Below the pieces are notes generated by a model. It was not told the DNA's origin and ran no database searches. It was given only the letters and a program-made list of their open reading frames with translations. A stretch of DNA of 64,000 nt from JAGQNT01 sp964426605 (GTDB taxonomy: Bacteria; Patescibacteriota; Saccharimonadia; Saccharimonadales; UBA4665), in contig CAYRQK010000001.1 of the NCBI GenBank assembly GCA_964426605.1, positions 62,001 to 126,000 on the forward strand, given 5' to 3'. The position numbers and the translations under genes are program-made. Shown piece after piece: positions 8,776-16,952 of the stretch (positions within the stretch are counted from its first letter, which is position 1; each line of letters starts with the position of its first letter).

Positions 8776-8804
8776 TTGCACCCGGCAATTTTTCATCGTA
8801 TAGT
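8776..8804 (+). promoter_or_regulatory. Putative rny operon promoter
   Basis: TTGCAC, 17-base spacer, TATAGT, about 140 bases before the rny start. The spacer includes a small hairpin ATTGC/GCAAT followed by T residues that may end the preceding sortase-like transcript. Confidence 0.45.
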
Positions 8805-8942
8805 TGAGGATGGAATCATCGTTCGAGAGACGAAATCCACTTAGATCAACTCCAAGAAAACTAATTCGATTTCAGATACCGCGGGCGCTAGAGAAGTGAT
8901 AGCGATGTGCCGGGCGGGGTCTACAGACAGAAAGGAAACACC

Positions 8943-10457
8943 ATGATTGCTGTCGCTATTATCCTGGCATTGCTAGGTGTTGGTGCTGGTTATGGCACGA
9001 ACACGGTTATATCAAAAAAGAAACTCGGATCGGCCGAGGCTGAGGCCGATAAGGAGCGTGCTAAGGCCAAGAGAGAGACCGAAAAGATACTGAGCGAGGC
9101 CCGTGAGGCCGCTGCCAAAGTGGCTGATGAGGCTCGCAAAGATGAGCAGAGTCGTCGCCGCGAACTCAAAGATCTTGAGACGCGCCTGGTGCAGCGCGAG
9201 GGTGCGCTCGATAAGAAACTCGACGAGCTCGATAAGCGCAACGAGCGCCTTCGCAAGGGCGAAGACGAGGTCGAGGCCCTCAAGAATGAGATTCGCGATA
9301 TTCGCGTTAAGCAGCAAGAAAAGCTCGAAAAGGTCGCTAAGCTGAGCAAAGCAGATGCCGCCGAAAAGCTGATGCAAATGACCGAGCGTGATATTCGGGG
9401 TGATCTCACCGGTCTGGTTGCCAAATTGCAAAATGAGGCCAAGGAAAATGCCGAGGAGCTGGCCGGCGCAGTCATTGTACAGGCTATGGAGCGGATGGCG
9501 AGCGAGGTAACTGCTGAGCGAACCATTGCCAGCGTCAAACTCGAGGACGAAGACATGAAGGGCCGTATCATTGGCAAAGAGGGTCGCAATATTCAGGCGC
9601 TCCAACGCGCCACTGGCGTAGACATCATGGTTGATGATACACCTGGTTACGTTGTACTCAGTAGCTTTGATCCGGTTCGCCGCGAAGTTGCCCGCCAGGC
9701 GCTCGAGCTGCTTCTCAAGGACGGTCGCGTGCACCCCGGTCGTATCGAGGAAGTTGTTGCCAAGGCCCAGAAGAATGTTGAGAAAGACGTTGTTCGTGCC
9801 GGCGAAGACGCTGCTCGTGAGGTCGGTGTCATCGGTATTCCTAAGGAAATTTTACATCTGCTCGGCGAACTCAAATACCGCACCAGCTACGGCCAAAACG
9901 TGCTCAAGCACTCTACCGAGATGGCACACATGGCTGGCATGATGGCCGAAGAACTCGGCGCCAACGTCAAAACCACCAGATATGCCGCACTGGTCCACGA
10001 CTTGGGCAAGGCCTTGACGCACAAAATGGAGGGCAAGCACCACCATATCTCAGGCGAAATGCTGCGCAAGTATGGCGCACCCGAAGAGGTTGCCTTGGCC
10101 GCCGAACAACACCACGACGATGTCGAGGCTACCTCCACCGAGGCTCTCATTGTGCGTGTAGTTGACGCCATCAGCGCGTCTCGACCAGGTGCTCGCAATA
10201 TCTCTGCCGAGAACTTCATCGAACGCATGAAAGAACTCGAGAATGTGGCCAACGGTTTTAGTGGTATCGAGAAGAGCTACGCTATCAGTGCTGGTCGTGA
10301 GATCCGTGTATTCGTCAAACCACAGGCGATTGACGATCTGAGCGCTATCAAGCTGGCCCGTGATATTGCGACCAAGATCGAAGCCAGCATGCAGTACCCC
10401 GGCACTATCAAAGTCAACGTTATCCGCGAAACCCGCGCCATTGAGTTCGCCAAATAG
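8943..10457 (+). CDS. rny: Ribonuclease Y
   Basis: 504-residue membrane-anchored endoribonuclease that starts mRNA decay. The N-terminal helix (MIAVAIILALLGVGAGYG) is followed by a long charged coiled coil (about 25-190), a KH domain (GRIIGKEGRNIQALQRATG) and an HD domain with the metal-binding pair in HDLGKALTHKMEG. Length and order are typical. Start ATG 8943 follows AGAAAGGAAACACC. It heads an operon ending in ymdB, the same pairing as in Bacillus. Confidence 0.97.
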   Translation: MIAVAIILALLGVGAGYGTNTVISKKKLGSAEAEADKERAKAKRETEKILSEAREAAAKVADEARKDEQSRRRELKDLETRLVQREGALDKKLDELDKRNERLRKGEDEVEALKNEIRDIRVKQQEKLEKVAKLSKADAAEKLMQMTERDIRGDLTGLVAKLQNEAKENAEELAGAVIVQAMERMASEVTAERTIASVKLEDEDMKGRIIGKEGRNIQALQRATGVDIMVDDTPGYVVLSSFDPVRREVARQALELLLKDGRVHPGRIEEVVAKAQKNVEKDVVRAGEDAAREVGVIGIPKEILHLLGELKYRTSYGQNVLKHSTEMAHMAGMMAEELGANVKTTRYAALVHDLGKALTHKMEGKHHHISGEMLRKYGAPEEVALAAEQHHDDVEATSTEALIVRVVDAISASRPGARNISAENFIERMKELENVANGFSGIEKSYAISAGREIRVFVKPQAIDDLSAIKLARDIATKIEASMQYPGTIKVNVIRETRAIEFAK

Positions 10458-10495
10458 TCAATCATTTGCTACTATGCGCTTGATAAGGAGCCGAT

Positions 10496-11080
10496 ATGGC
10501 CGAGTATATGCCAAAGCACCAGGGTGGCAAAGAGTCTGTCCAGGACTCGCTCCTTGAGCTGAGGAAATCTGTTGGTAGGCTCCTGGCTCGAGCGGGTGTG
10601 CTGGGCATGGCAAAGGCCGACATGTATTTTAGCAGTGATATGGCCGATGGTTCACGCTTGCGGCTTGCAGGTGGGCCGATACGGTTACGGATTGGTGATG
10701 ACATTGGCCGATTCTTGCGCCTTACTGAGAACAGGATCTACGAAGGACACCCGGATTCCCGCCAAGATGGTTATGTGCTGGTCAGCGAGCATATTATTGG
10801 TCGGGGCGGTGTGAGCACGCAGCCGGCAATTGTGTCGCTCGACAGCGAGGGAGTGTTCGACCATCGGTCACCCAATTTGCCGCCGATCATTTGGGAAAGT
10901 GCTCAAGACGGTGGTCCGCACCTTTTTCGAGGTAACCAGCTCTATACCTTGCCCCAGACCGCCATTGGAAGTAGTGCGGAGGGCTTGATGGCCCAGCAAT
11001 GGGTGAGTAATTCGCTGTGCAACACGCTGAATCGTTTAACTCCGGGCTGTCACGACGCCATGTATCCACCAACGAACTAA
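10496..11080 (+). CDS. Hypothetical protein in the rny-ymdB operon
   Basis: 194 residues from ATG 10496 with a strong ribosome site (AAGGAG). No family recognised. The sequence is soluble, with a helical N-terminus (ESVQDSLLELRKSVGRLLAR) and a beta-rich remainder (LRLAGGPIRLRIGDDIG). No signal peptide or membrane segment. It lies between rny and a CYTH gene in the same direction. Confidence 0.7.
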   Translation: MAEYMPKHQGGKESVQDSLLELRKSVGRLLARAGVLGMAKADMYFSSDMADGSRLRLAGGPIRLRIGDDIGRFLRLTENRIYEGHPDSRQDGYVLVSEHIIGRGGVSTQPAIVSLDSEGVFDHRSPNLPPIIWESAQDGGPHLFRGNQLYTLPQTAIGSSAEGLMAQQWVSNSLCNTLNRLTPGCHDAMYPPTN

Positions 11081-11134
11081 CAGAAGTTATCACACCCGGT
11101 TGGCGTAAATCTACGCGGATGAGATACTGTAGCC

Positions 11135-11725
11135 ATGCAACAAGAAGTCGAAGTAAAATTTTTGGATGTCGATCACGACGATATGCGTCGCAAGCTCACG
11201 GAGCTTGGTGCGCAGCTGGAGCATCCAAATCGGCTGATGCACCGCAGCATGTTGGACTTTCCCGATCATCGGCTCGAAAAGCAACACGCCCGTTTGCGAG
11301 TCCGTGATGAAGGCAATGCGCTGACGGTCACGTTCAAGTCACCAAGCGCTACCCGGTATTCCAATGAGATCGAAACGACCGTTGGCTCGTATGATACGAC
11401 AGTACAGCTATTTGAGGCTATCGGGTTACATGTTTACGCGACCCAAGAATCCAGGCGCGAAACTTGGCATTACAAAGGTATCGAAGTGGTACTGGACGAG
11501 TGGCCGTGGCTTCGGCCATACATTGAGATTGAGGGGCTGGACGAAACGGCAATCAAACGTGTGGCCAATGAACTCGGCTTTGCATGGGAACATGCCGCCT
11601 ATGGCAGCGTGGATACGGTGTACCGGCACCAGTACCCCGGCATGACCAACGACGAGAGTATCGGAGCGGTTGCGGAGTTATCGTTTGCCGGTGAGCTACC
11701 TGGCTGGCTAAAGGATCGGATGTAG
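11135..11725 (+). CDS. CYTH-domain protein (class IV adenylate cyclase / triphosphatase-like)
   Basis: 196 residues. The N-terminal EVEVKF strand is the hallmark ExExK motif of CYTH triphosphate-tunnel enzymes, followed by basic and acidic strand motifs (ARLRVRDEG, LTVTFKSP, VVLDEWPWLRPYIEIEG). Members act on triphosphates as adenylate cyclases, thiamine triphosphatases or inorganic triphosphatases; the substrate cannot be told from sequence. The ymdB start follows one base after its stop, so translation is coupled. Confidence 0.85.
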   Translation: MQQEVEVKFLDVDHDDMRRKLTELGAQLEHPNRLMHRSMLDFPDHRLEKQHARLRVRDEGNALTVTFKSPSATRYSNEIETTVGSYDTTVQLFEAIGLHVYATQESRRETWHYKGIEVVLDEWPWLRPYIEIEGLDETAIKRVANELGFAWEHAAYGSVDTVYRHQYPGMTNDESIGAVAELSFAGELPGWLKDRM

Positions 11726-11726
11726 C

Positions 11727-12524
11727 ATGAATATCTTATATATTGGCGATATTATGGGCGAGGCTGGCATCGGGGTTGTCGAGAGAATTTTGCCTTCGTT
11801 GCGACGAGAAAAAGGTATCGATATGGTTATTGCACAGGCCGAGAATGTCAGTGAGGGCAAGGGGATGACCGTTGCCGATTACCAGCGTCTGCGCAAAACT
11901 GGCGTGGATGGCTTCAGTGGCGGTAATCATACTTTTGCTCGTGCCGAACTGCTGTCGCTACTCGCTGACCCATCTGCCCCCGTGACTGCTCCGGCCAACA
12001 TGCCAGAATGCCCTGAGCCTGGCTACAAGTACGTGGGCGAAGGGGATAGACGGGTACTCATCGTTAGCCTGCTGGGTCAAATTGTTGGCAAAGACGCCGC
12101 CAAACCAGTTGCCAATCCGCTCGATACCATCGATGCTATTTTGGCTCGTGAAAAGTCTATTAACAGATCAGCAACCATCATAAATTTTCACGGAGACTAT
12201 AGTAGCGAGAAGGTTGTTATCGGCCACTATCTGGATGGCCGGGTGACGGCAGTGATTGGCGATCATTGGCATATTCCCACAGCGGATGCTCGGGTGCTGC
12301 CGGGCGGCACGGCCCACCAAACTGATGTGGGCATGTGCGGCGCACTCGATTCGAGCCTAGGCGTAGAGTACGACAGCATTATTACTCGCTGGAAAACCGG
12401 CAAGCCTAGCCGCAATATCATGGCCACCGCACCACCATATCAGTTCAATGCGTTGCTGGTGACTGTAAATGGCCACGGCTTGGCCGAATCAGTCGAATCA
12501 ATCCGAAAAATTCTCAAAGACTAG
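11727..12524 (+). CDS. ymdB: YmdB-family metallophosphoesterase
   Basis: 265 residues of the TIGR00282/YmdB family. Metal ligands are visible in YIGDIMGEAG, AQAENVSEG, GGNHTF and INFHGDY, and HWHIPTADARVLPGGTA is a strong family block. YmdB hydrolyses cyclic nucleotides in vitro and affects RNase Y-dependent mRNA levels in Bacillus subtilis; the shared operon with rny here supports a linked role. Complete and of normal length. Confidence 0.93.
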   Translation: MNILYIGDIMGEAGIGVVERILPSLRREKGIDMVIAQAENVSEGKGMTVADYQRLRKTGVDGFSGGNHTFARAELLSLLADPSAPVTAPANMPECPEPGYKYVGEGDRRVLIVSLLGQIVGKDAAKPVANPLDTIDAILAREKSINRSATIINFHGDYSSEKVVIGHYLDGRVTAVIGDHWHIPTADARVLPGGTAHQTDVGMCGALDSSLGVEYDSIITRWKTGKPSRNIMATAPPYQFNALLVTVNGHGLAESVESIRKILKD

Positions 12525-12545
12525 TAATACCACGCAATCTCTAGT

Positions 12546-12688
12546 ATCTCTTCAAGATATCGGGCGGTACTCGAAAAATCAAAGCAGGCTTTGCTTTTTC
12601 TCCGTTCCTACGCATCTCTTCGAGATAACCTACGATACTCGTTAAAGCCAAGTAAAACTTTGCTTTAAGTCCGTTTCTCGGTTATAAT
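12546..12688 (+). promoter_or_regulatory. tRNA-Pro(TGG) promoter with two tandem modules
   Basis: Two 68/69-bp modules in tandem (12546-12613, 12614-12682). Each starts with the small palindrome ATCTCTTC(A/G)AGAT, has ACTC about 25 bases in and a TTGCTT box with its spacer. Only the second ends in TATAAT (12683-12688), with exactly 17 bases from TTGCTT (12660-12665), followed by CACCCCTGTT. The first module is 67/68 identical to the one in front of tRNA-His on the other strand. Confidence 0.8.
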
Positions 12689-12725
12689 CACCCCTGTTGT
12701 GCTTTCTGTGGTTAATATGGCTACA

Positions 12726-12799
12726 GGGAAAAGAGCAGCTTGGGCAAAAAGTCGCACCTTTTTGCCGGCGCGATGAGAAAAACCGTCGGTTTGGCTCAT
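12726..12799 (-). repeat. Two-hairpin repeat element, copy 1
   Basis: 74 bases in the leader of tRNA-Pro(TGG). Read on the minus strand: hairpin I has arms ATGAG..AAACC and GGTTT..CTCAT; hairpin II has GGCAAAAA and TTTTTGCC; it ends in CTGCTCTTTTCCC. A close copy in the other orientation lies in front of tpiA (58333-58405). Differences between the two fall in loops or keep pairing. Function unknown. Confidence 0.75.
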
Positions 12800-12802
12800 T
12801 AG

Positions 12803-12915
<113 letters not shown>

Positions 12916-12949
12916 TACCGATCAGAGACTTTGCAAGGCAAAGTATCGT

Positions 12950-13043
12950 AGGTCGTCGCAGGTTCGTAAGGGGTGAAGCGCGCAGAAGCTCGGGCTTCGA
13001 GCACTGGAGCGGCGGCATAGCCAGGCGTCATCCTGTCTCCCCG
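12950..13043 (+). repeat. Interrupted copy of the tRNA-Pro 3' half
   Basis: AGGTCGTCGCAGGTTCG (12950-12966) and ATCCTGTCTCCCCG (13030-13043) repeat the T-arm and acceptor 3' strand of the upstream tRNA-Pro, split at the T-loop by a 63-base insert (12967-13029). The insert carries a hairpin flanked by CGCGCAG and CGAGCA, as does the insert downstream of tRNA-Glu. Not a functional tRNA: there is no 5' half. Confidence 0.75.
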
Positions 13044-13091
13044 TCGACTAGTCTGTGTTATATTGATGATAACTACCACGAGGAATTCTAT

Positions 13092-13748
13092 ATGGCTATC
13101 AAGATTACACGCGATAAACGAACCGCATCGGGCACCACTCGGCTATTCGTGGCATGTATTGTGGGTGTTGTCGCGCTGGTTGCGACTGGCAATTGGTTGG
13201 CGTGGTACGTAGCACCACTGATTGGCTGGGACGTGGCTGCGTTGATGTATCTTGCTTGGATGTGGTTGACCATTCGGGGGCTCGGTGCCCACGAAACCAG
13301 TGACTTTGCACTTCGCGAAGACCCGTCTCGTGGTGTGGCGGATTTTGTGTTGACGTTCGCCAGTCTGGCGAGCCTCGGTGCGGTTGGCACGGTATTGCTC
13401 AATTCTGGCAATACAACTACGGCGAGTCACCTGGGCCAAGTCGGCCTGGGTGTATTTAGCGTGGTGCTATCCTGGGCGCTGGTGCATACCATATTCATGC
13501 TGCGTTATGCCGAGCTGTACTACCGCGATCCAAAAGCTGCTGTTGATTTTCCAGGCACCACCGAGCCAACATTCCGGGATTTTGGCTACCTGGCATTTAC
13601 GATTGGCATGACATTCCAGACGTCCGATACGGGCTTCCAGTCGACTGAGGCACGAGCTTTGGCAGTGCGGCATGCGTTGCTGTCGTACATCTTTGGTACT
13701 GTCATTGTGGCGACTACTATCAACCTAGTAGCTGGCCTGAGCAAGTAA
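13092..13748 (+). CDS. DUF1345 family membrane protein
   Basis: 218 residues with about five membrane helices. The C-terminal block FTIGMTFQTSDTGFQ, then RHALLSYIFGTVIVATTINL, is the DUF1345 signature. The family's biochemical role is unknown; it is a predicted inner-membrane protein. Start ATG 13092 follows GAGGAATTC. It stands between two tRNA-Pro genes on the same strand. Confidence 0.85.
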   Translation: MAIKITRDKRTASGTTRLFVACIVGVVALVATGNWLAWYVAPLIGWDVAALMYLAWMWLTIRGLGAHETSDFALREDPSRGVADFVLTFASLASLGAVGTVLLNSGNTTTASHLGQVGLGVFSVVLSWALVHTIFMLRYAELYYRDPKAAVDFPGTTEPTFRDFGYLAFTIGMTFQTSDTGFQSTEARALAVRHALLSYIFGTVIVATTINLVAGLSK

Positions 13749-13799
13749 CCTGCACATACCTTTGATATGTCTAGTGGTGCTAGTAGTGCCGAATAGTTT

Positions 13800-13828
13800 T
13801 TGCTTTACTCCTACTCCTCGGCTATAAT
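13800..13828 (+). promoter_or_regulatory. tRNA-Pro(CGG) promoter
   Basis: TTGCTT, 17 bases, TATAAT, then CACCTCTGTT: the same design as the other tRNA promoters, but without a recognisable upstream ATCTCTTCGAGAT module. Confidence 0.8.
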
Positions 13829-13870
13829 CACCTCTGTTCTAGGGTAAGGAAATCGTTTCTTTCTCATAAT

Positions 13871-13947
13871 CGGGGTGTGGCGCAGCTTGGTAGCGCGCGT
13901 CGTTCGGGACGACGAGGTCGCTGGTTCAAATCCAGTCACCCCGACCA
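13871..13947 (+). tRNA. tRNA-Pro (anticodon CGG)
   Basis: 77 bases with encoded CCA. Acceptor CGGGGTG pairs with CACCCCG; anticodon arm CGTCG-TTCGGGA-CGACG; T-loop GGTTCAAATCC. Confidence 0.97.
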
Positions 13948-13983
13948 ATGAAATACCACCAGGTATCCTTGGTGGTATTTCAT
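13948..13983 (+). terminator. Terminator of tRNA-Pro(CGG)
   Basis: Hairpin with arms ATGAAATACCACC and GGTGGTATTTCAT directly after CCA. The downstream T-run is short. Confidence 0.75.
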
Positions 13984-14111
13984 TATCTGAATTTGTACGG
14001 TTCTCGCTGTGCACTCTTTGCTGTGGCACTATGCTATTTGTGTGCTGCCCTGGAGTTGTAGACGATACTACTGTACTCGGTTTGCGCTAGTGGGTTTACA
14101 ATACGTGCAGT

Positions 14112-14738
14112 ATGGTTGTACTTGCCCTCACCAGCCTGGCCGTGTTTATTATGTTGCTGCTGAACGAGTGGTGGTGGCGTGGTCGCGTGCACGGTGAGAT
14201 TAGTCGCAAGTTCGTGCACATCAGTGTTGGTACGTTTGTGGCAGTGTGGCCACTGTACCTTAGCTGGGACCAGATCCGTGTGCTGAGTTTATTATTTGTG
14301 TTAGCGGTGCTAGTCAGCCAACGATTTAATATATTCAAGACGATCCACAGCGTCCAACGGCCTACGTACGGCGAGGTGTATTACGGCGCGGCAGTGGGGC
14401 TCCTGACCTACGTGGCACATCAACCCGCTATGTATGCTATTGCGCTGATGCACATGAGTCTAGCGGATGGCCTGGCGGCCATTGTGGGGGTCAAATATGG
14501 TAGCAGTAGTACGTTTACGGTATTTGGGGCTAAGAAATCGATCGTTGGCAGCTTGGCGTTTCTCGTCACATCACTTGTGTTACTTGCGTGCTATGGCGCG
14601 GTAGAGAACATCGGTTTCCCGATCTATTTCGTGGGTATCAGTCTCGGCATGACGGTACTTGAGGGTCTTGCCGTGCGGGGCCTGGATAATATTGTCATCC
14701 CGCTTGCGTTGGTGGCAACGCTGCGATTACTGGGCTAG
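14112..14738 (+). CDS. Dolichol/phytol kinase-like membrane protein (SEC59/DGK1/VTE5 family)
   Basis: 208 residues, mostly membrane helices. Family motifs are RKFVHISVG near residue 35, RPTYGEVYYGAA near 85 and MSLADGLAAIVGVKYG near 120, as in CTP-dependent polyprenol, phytol and diacylglycerol kinases. It probably phosphorylates a lipid alcohol with a nucleoside triphosphate in the membrane; the substrate is unknown. Start ATG 14112 is chosen because the frame upstream belongs to the tRNA spacer. Convergent with the P-type ATPase. Confidence 0.75.
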   Translation: MVVLALTSLAVFIMLLLNEWWWRGRVHGEISRKFVHISVGTFVAVWPLYLSWDQIRVLSLLFVLAVLVSQRFNIFKTIHSVQRPTYGEVYYGAAVGLLTYVAHQPAMYAIALMHMSLADGLAAIVGVKYGSSSTFTVFGAKKSIVGSLAFLVTSLVLLACYGAVENIGFPIYFVGISLGMTVLEGLAVRGLDNIVIPLALVATLRLLG

Positions 14739-14741
14739 GGC

Positions 14742-16583
14742 CTACTCCATGACTTTGATGCGGTGGGCACGCAGGGCGTTGAAGATCACCACGACATCAA
14801 CAACCTCTTGCAGTATAGCGCCGAGTACCGGTGAGAACTTGCCGGTGGCGAATAAGCCCATGAGTATGAGGCTGATACCAATACCAATGATGATACTTTG
14901 CATGGCTATATTAAAAGCGCGTTGAGCAGTTGCAACTGCTCGGGCCACGTACATCAGGTCATCTTGCATGATGACGACATCGGCTGATTCGCTGGCCGCG
15001 GTGCTGCCGCTGGCGCCAAGAGCGATACCGATGTCGGCTGTGGTGAGTACTGGTGCATCGTTGACACCATCACCTACGAATGCCACTGGTAGATCCTCGA
15101 TCTTTTCGATGGCACGGACTTTATCGGCTGGCGTAGAGTTGGCCTCAAACTGCTTGATGCCTAGAGTCTTGGCAATAACTTTCGCAACGACCTCGTTGTC
15201 GCCAGTCAGCATGAGGAAATTCTTGATACCGAGCGTGCGGAGTTTGTCGAGAGTCTTTTTAGATTCGGGTCGCAGCTCGTCCTCGAACGTGATGATGCCC
15301 GCCAGTTGTCCGCCGATGGCAACGTAGGCGGCGGTTTGCTTGAAGGTTTCGGTCTTAAATGTGCGGGGCAGAGATACATCGTGCGAGTTTAGAAAATCGA
15401 GCCGACCCACCAGGATATCTCGGCCCTTCGCATGGGCGCTCAGGCCATGTCCGGCTGACTCGCTGACGTGCTTGGCTTTAGCAAAACTAACCTTTTGCTG
15501 CTCAGCCGCAGTCACGACGGCACGCGCCAAAACGTGGTTGGAACTTTGCTCCAGGCTGGCCGCGGCAGACAAGACTTCCTCTGACTTGAACGAACCAAAG
15601 GCAGTCACGCCGCTGACGACAGGGCGGCCCACGGTAAGGGTACCTGTTTTATCGAAGGCCATGGTTTTGACGTTGGCGAGGCGCTCGAGTGCCGAACCTG
15701 TTTTGATAATAATGCCGTACTTGCTGGCCCGGCTCATCCCCGAGATGAGGGCGATAGGTGCTGCCAATAGCAGCGGGCAGGGAGTCGCAACGATGATGAC
15801 TTCCAGGAATCGCAAAGCGCTGCCAGTCAGGAACCATACGGTCCCGGCGATAGCGAATGCTGCAATGCTGAAGGGAATGCTAAATCGGTCAGCTAGGCGC
15901 ACAAATGGTGCCGGGCTATTTTGAGCATTGCGTACTAACTTAATGATCTGTTGGTATTGACTGTCTTTGGCAGAGTGCAGTGCTCGCACGGTGACTACCC
16001 CATCGAGATTAATAGAGCCACTCAATATCTGTGCACCCTCGTTTCTTACCTGCGGCAGCGGTTCGCCAGTCAAACTCGATTCGTTAAAACTTGCTGACCC
16101 ATCGATAATCGTAGCGTCGACCGGTACGATTTCGCCGGGTTTAATAACCAGCTTGTCACCACTACTCACCGAGCTCACTTTGACCTCGACGGTTTTTGCA
16201 CCCTTGAGTACGTGCGCAACTATTGGCGCGCGCTTGAGCAGTGCATGTAGCTCGCTACGAGCACGATGCTCGGCATAATCTTCGAGTGATTCACCACCAG
16301 TCAGCATGATAACGACAATGATTGCCGCCCAATATTCGTGCAGCAGTACTGCCGAAATAATGGCCGTCAACGCCAAGATGTCCAGTCCGTATTGGCCGTG
16401 GCGAAAATCTTGCCACATACCGCTCACCAGCGGAATTATAGAGATAAAAGAGGCTAGACCCAGTACCCAATGCGCCGCCGTATGCAATTTTGCCAGATAG
16501 AGGATTATTGCAACGAGCGTTGCCGCAATTGCAAAACTGAATTGTTTATAGTGCCTTAAAAAGCCAAATATTTTTTTCATCAT
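14742..16583 (-). CDS. Heavy-metal translocating P-type ATPase (P1B)
   Basis: 613 residues from ATG 16583 (the ATG at 16580 is equally possible, after GAGGGGC). Membrane motif TPCPLLLA is the CPC metal site of Cu/Zn/Cd/Pb pumps; phosphorylation motif DKTGTLTVG, actuator SLTGEPLP and hinge GDGVNDAPVL are intact. There is no N-terminal heavy-metal-associated domain, and the usual HP motif of the nucleotide domain reads SSNHVLARA, keeping His but not Pro. The metal is unknown; no metalloregulator adjoins it. Confidence 0.93.
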   Translation of the reverse strand: MMKKIFGFLRHYKQFSFAIAATLVAIILYLAKLHTAAHWVLGLASFISIIPLVSGMWQDFRHGQYGLDILALTAIISAVLLHEYWAAIIVVIMLTGGESLEDYAEHRARSELHALLKRAPIVAHVLKGAKTVEVKVSSVSSGDKLVIKPGEIVPVDATIIDGSASFNESSLTGEPLPQVRNEGAQILSGSINLDGVVTVRALHSAKDSQYQQIIKLVRNAQNSPAPFVRLADRFSIPFSIAAFAIAGTVWFLTGSALRFLEVIIVATPCPLLLAAPIALISGMSRASKYGIIIKTGSALERLANVKTMAFDKTGTLTVGRPVVSGVTAFGSFKSEEVLSAAASLEQSSNHVLARAVVTAAEQQKVSFAKAKHVSESAGHGLSAHAKGRDILVGRLDFLNSHDVSLPRTFKTETFKQTAAYVAIGGQLAGIITFEDELRPESKKTLDKLRTLGIKNFLMLTGDNEVVAKVIAKTLGIKQFEANSTPADKVRAIEKIEDLPVAFVGDGVNDAPVLTTADIGIALGASGSTAASESADVVIMQDDLMYVARAVATAQRAFNIAMQSIIIGIGISLILMGLFATGKFSPVLGAILQEVVDVVVIFNALRAHRIKVME

Positions 16584-16651
16584 GCCCCTCGAGTTTGGTA
16601 ATCTAACTTGCATTAGTATAACAGGGTGATCTTTTGGCTGAAACCGGCCCC

Positions 16652-16687
16652 AAATAAAAAGCCCGGTTGATTACCGGACTCTTTATT
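16652..16687 (-). terminator. Terminator of tRNA-His
   Basis: Hairpin of AATAAAGAGTCCGGT and ACCGGGCTTTTTATT type on the minus strand, directly after the encoded CCA, with a T-run on the 3' arm. Confidence 0.85.
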
Positions 16688-16764
16688 TGGGGCGAAAGAC
16701 GGGACTTGAACCCGCGACAACCTGGACCACAACCAGGGGCTCTACCAACTGAGCTACTTCCGCC
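16688..16764 (-). tRNA. tRNA-His (anticodon GTG)
   Basis: Minus strand. Acceptor GCGGAAG pairs with CTTTCGC, with the histidine-specific extra G-1 opposite C73 and encoded CCA. Anticodon arm CCTGG-TTGTGGT-CCAGG. Confidence 0.96.
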
Positions 16765-16799
16765 TCGTCGATAGCTGCAAAGCTGCAGCAACAGGGGTG

Positions 16800-16941
16800 A
16801 TTATAGCGTAGGAACGGAGAAAAAGCAAAGCCTGCTTTGATTTTTCGAGTACCGCCCGATATCTCGAAGAGATCCGTAAGAACGGAGATAATGTAAAGTA
16901 CACTTTGCATTGTTGAGTACTGCTGGCTATCTCGAAGAGAT
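16800..16941 (-). promoter_or_regulatory. tRNA-His promoter with two tandem modules
   Basis: On the minus strand: TTGCTT (16828-16823), 17 bases, TATAAT (16805-16800), then CACCCCTGTT. The proximal 68-bp module (16806-16873) and a diverged distal 68-bp module (16874-16941) each begin with ATCTCTTCGAGAT. The distal one has TTTACAT in place of the TTGCTT region and no TATAAT. Confidence 0.8.
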
Positions 16942-16952
16942 ACAGATATGCC

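Noticed and set aside
8990..9589. Long antisense frames inside rny, pilB, pgk and pcrA
   Set aside because: They are low-complexity mirror frames of well-recognised genes without ribosome sites or protein-like motifs.
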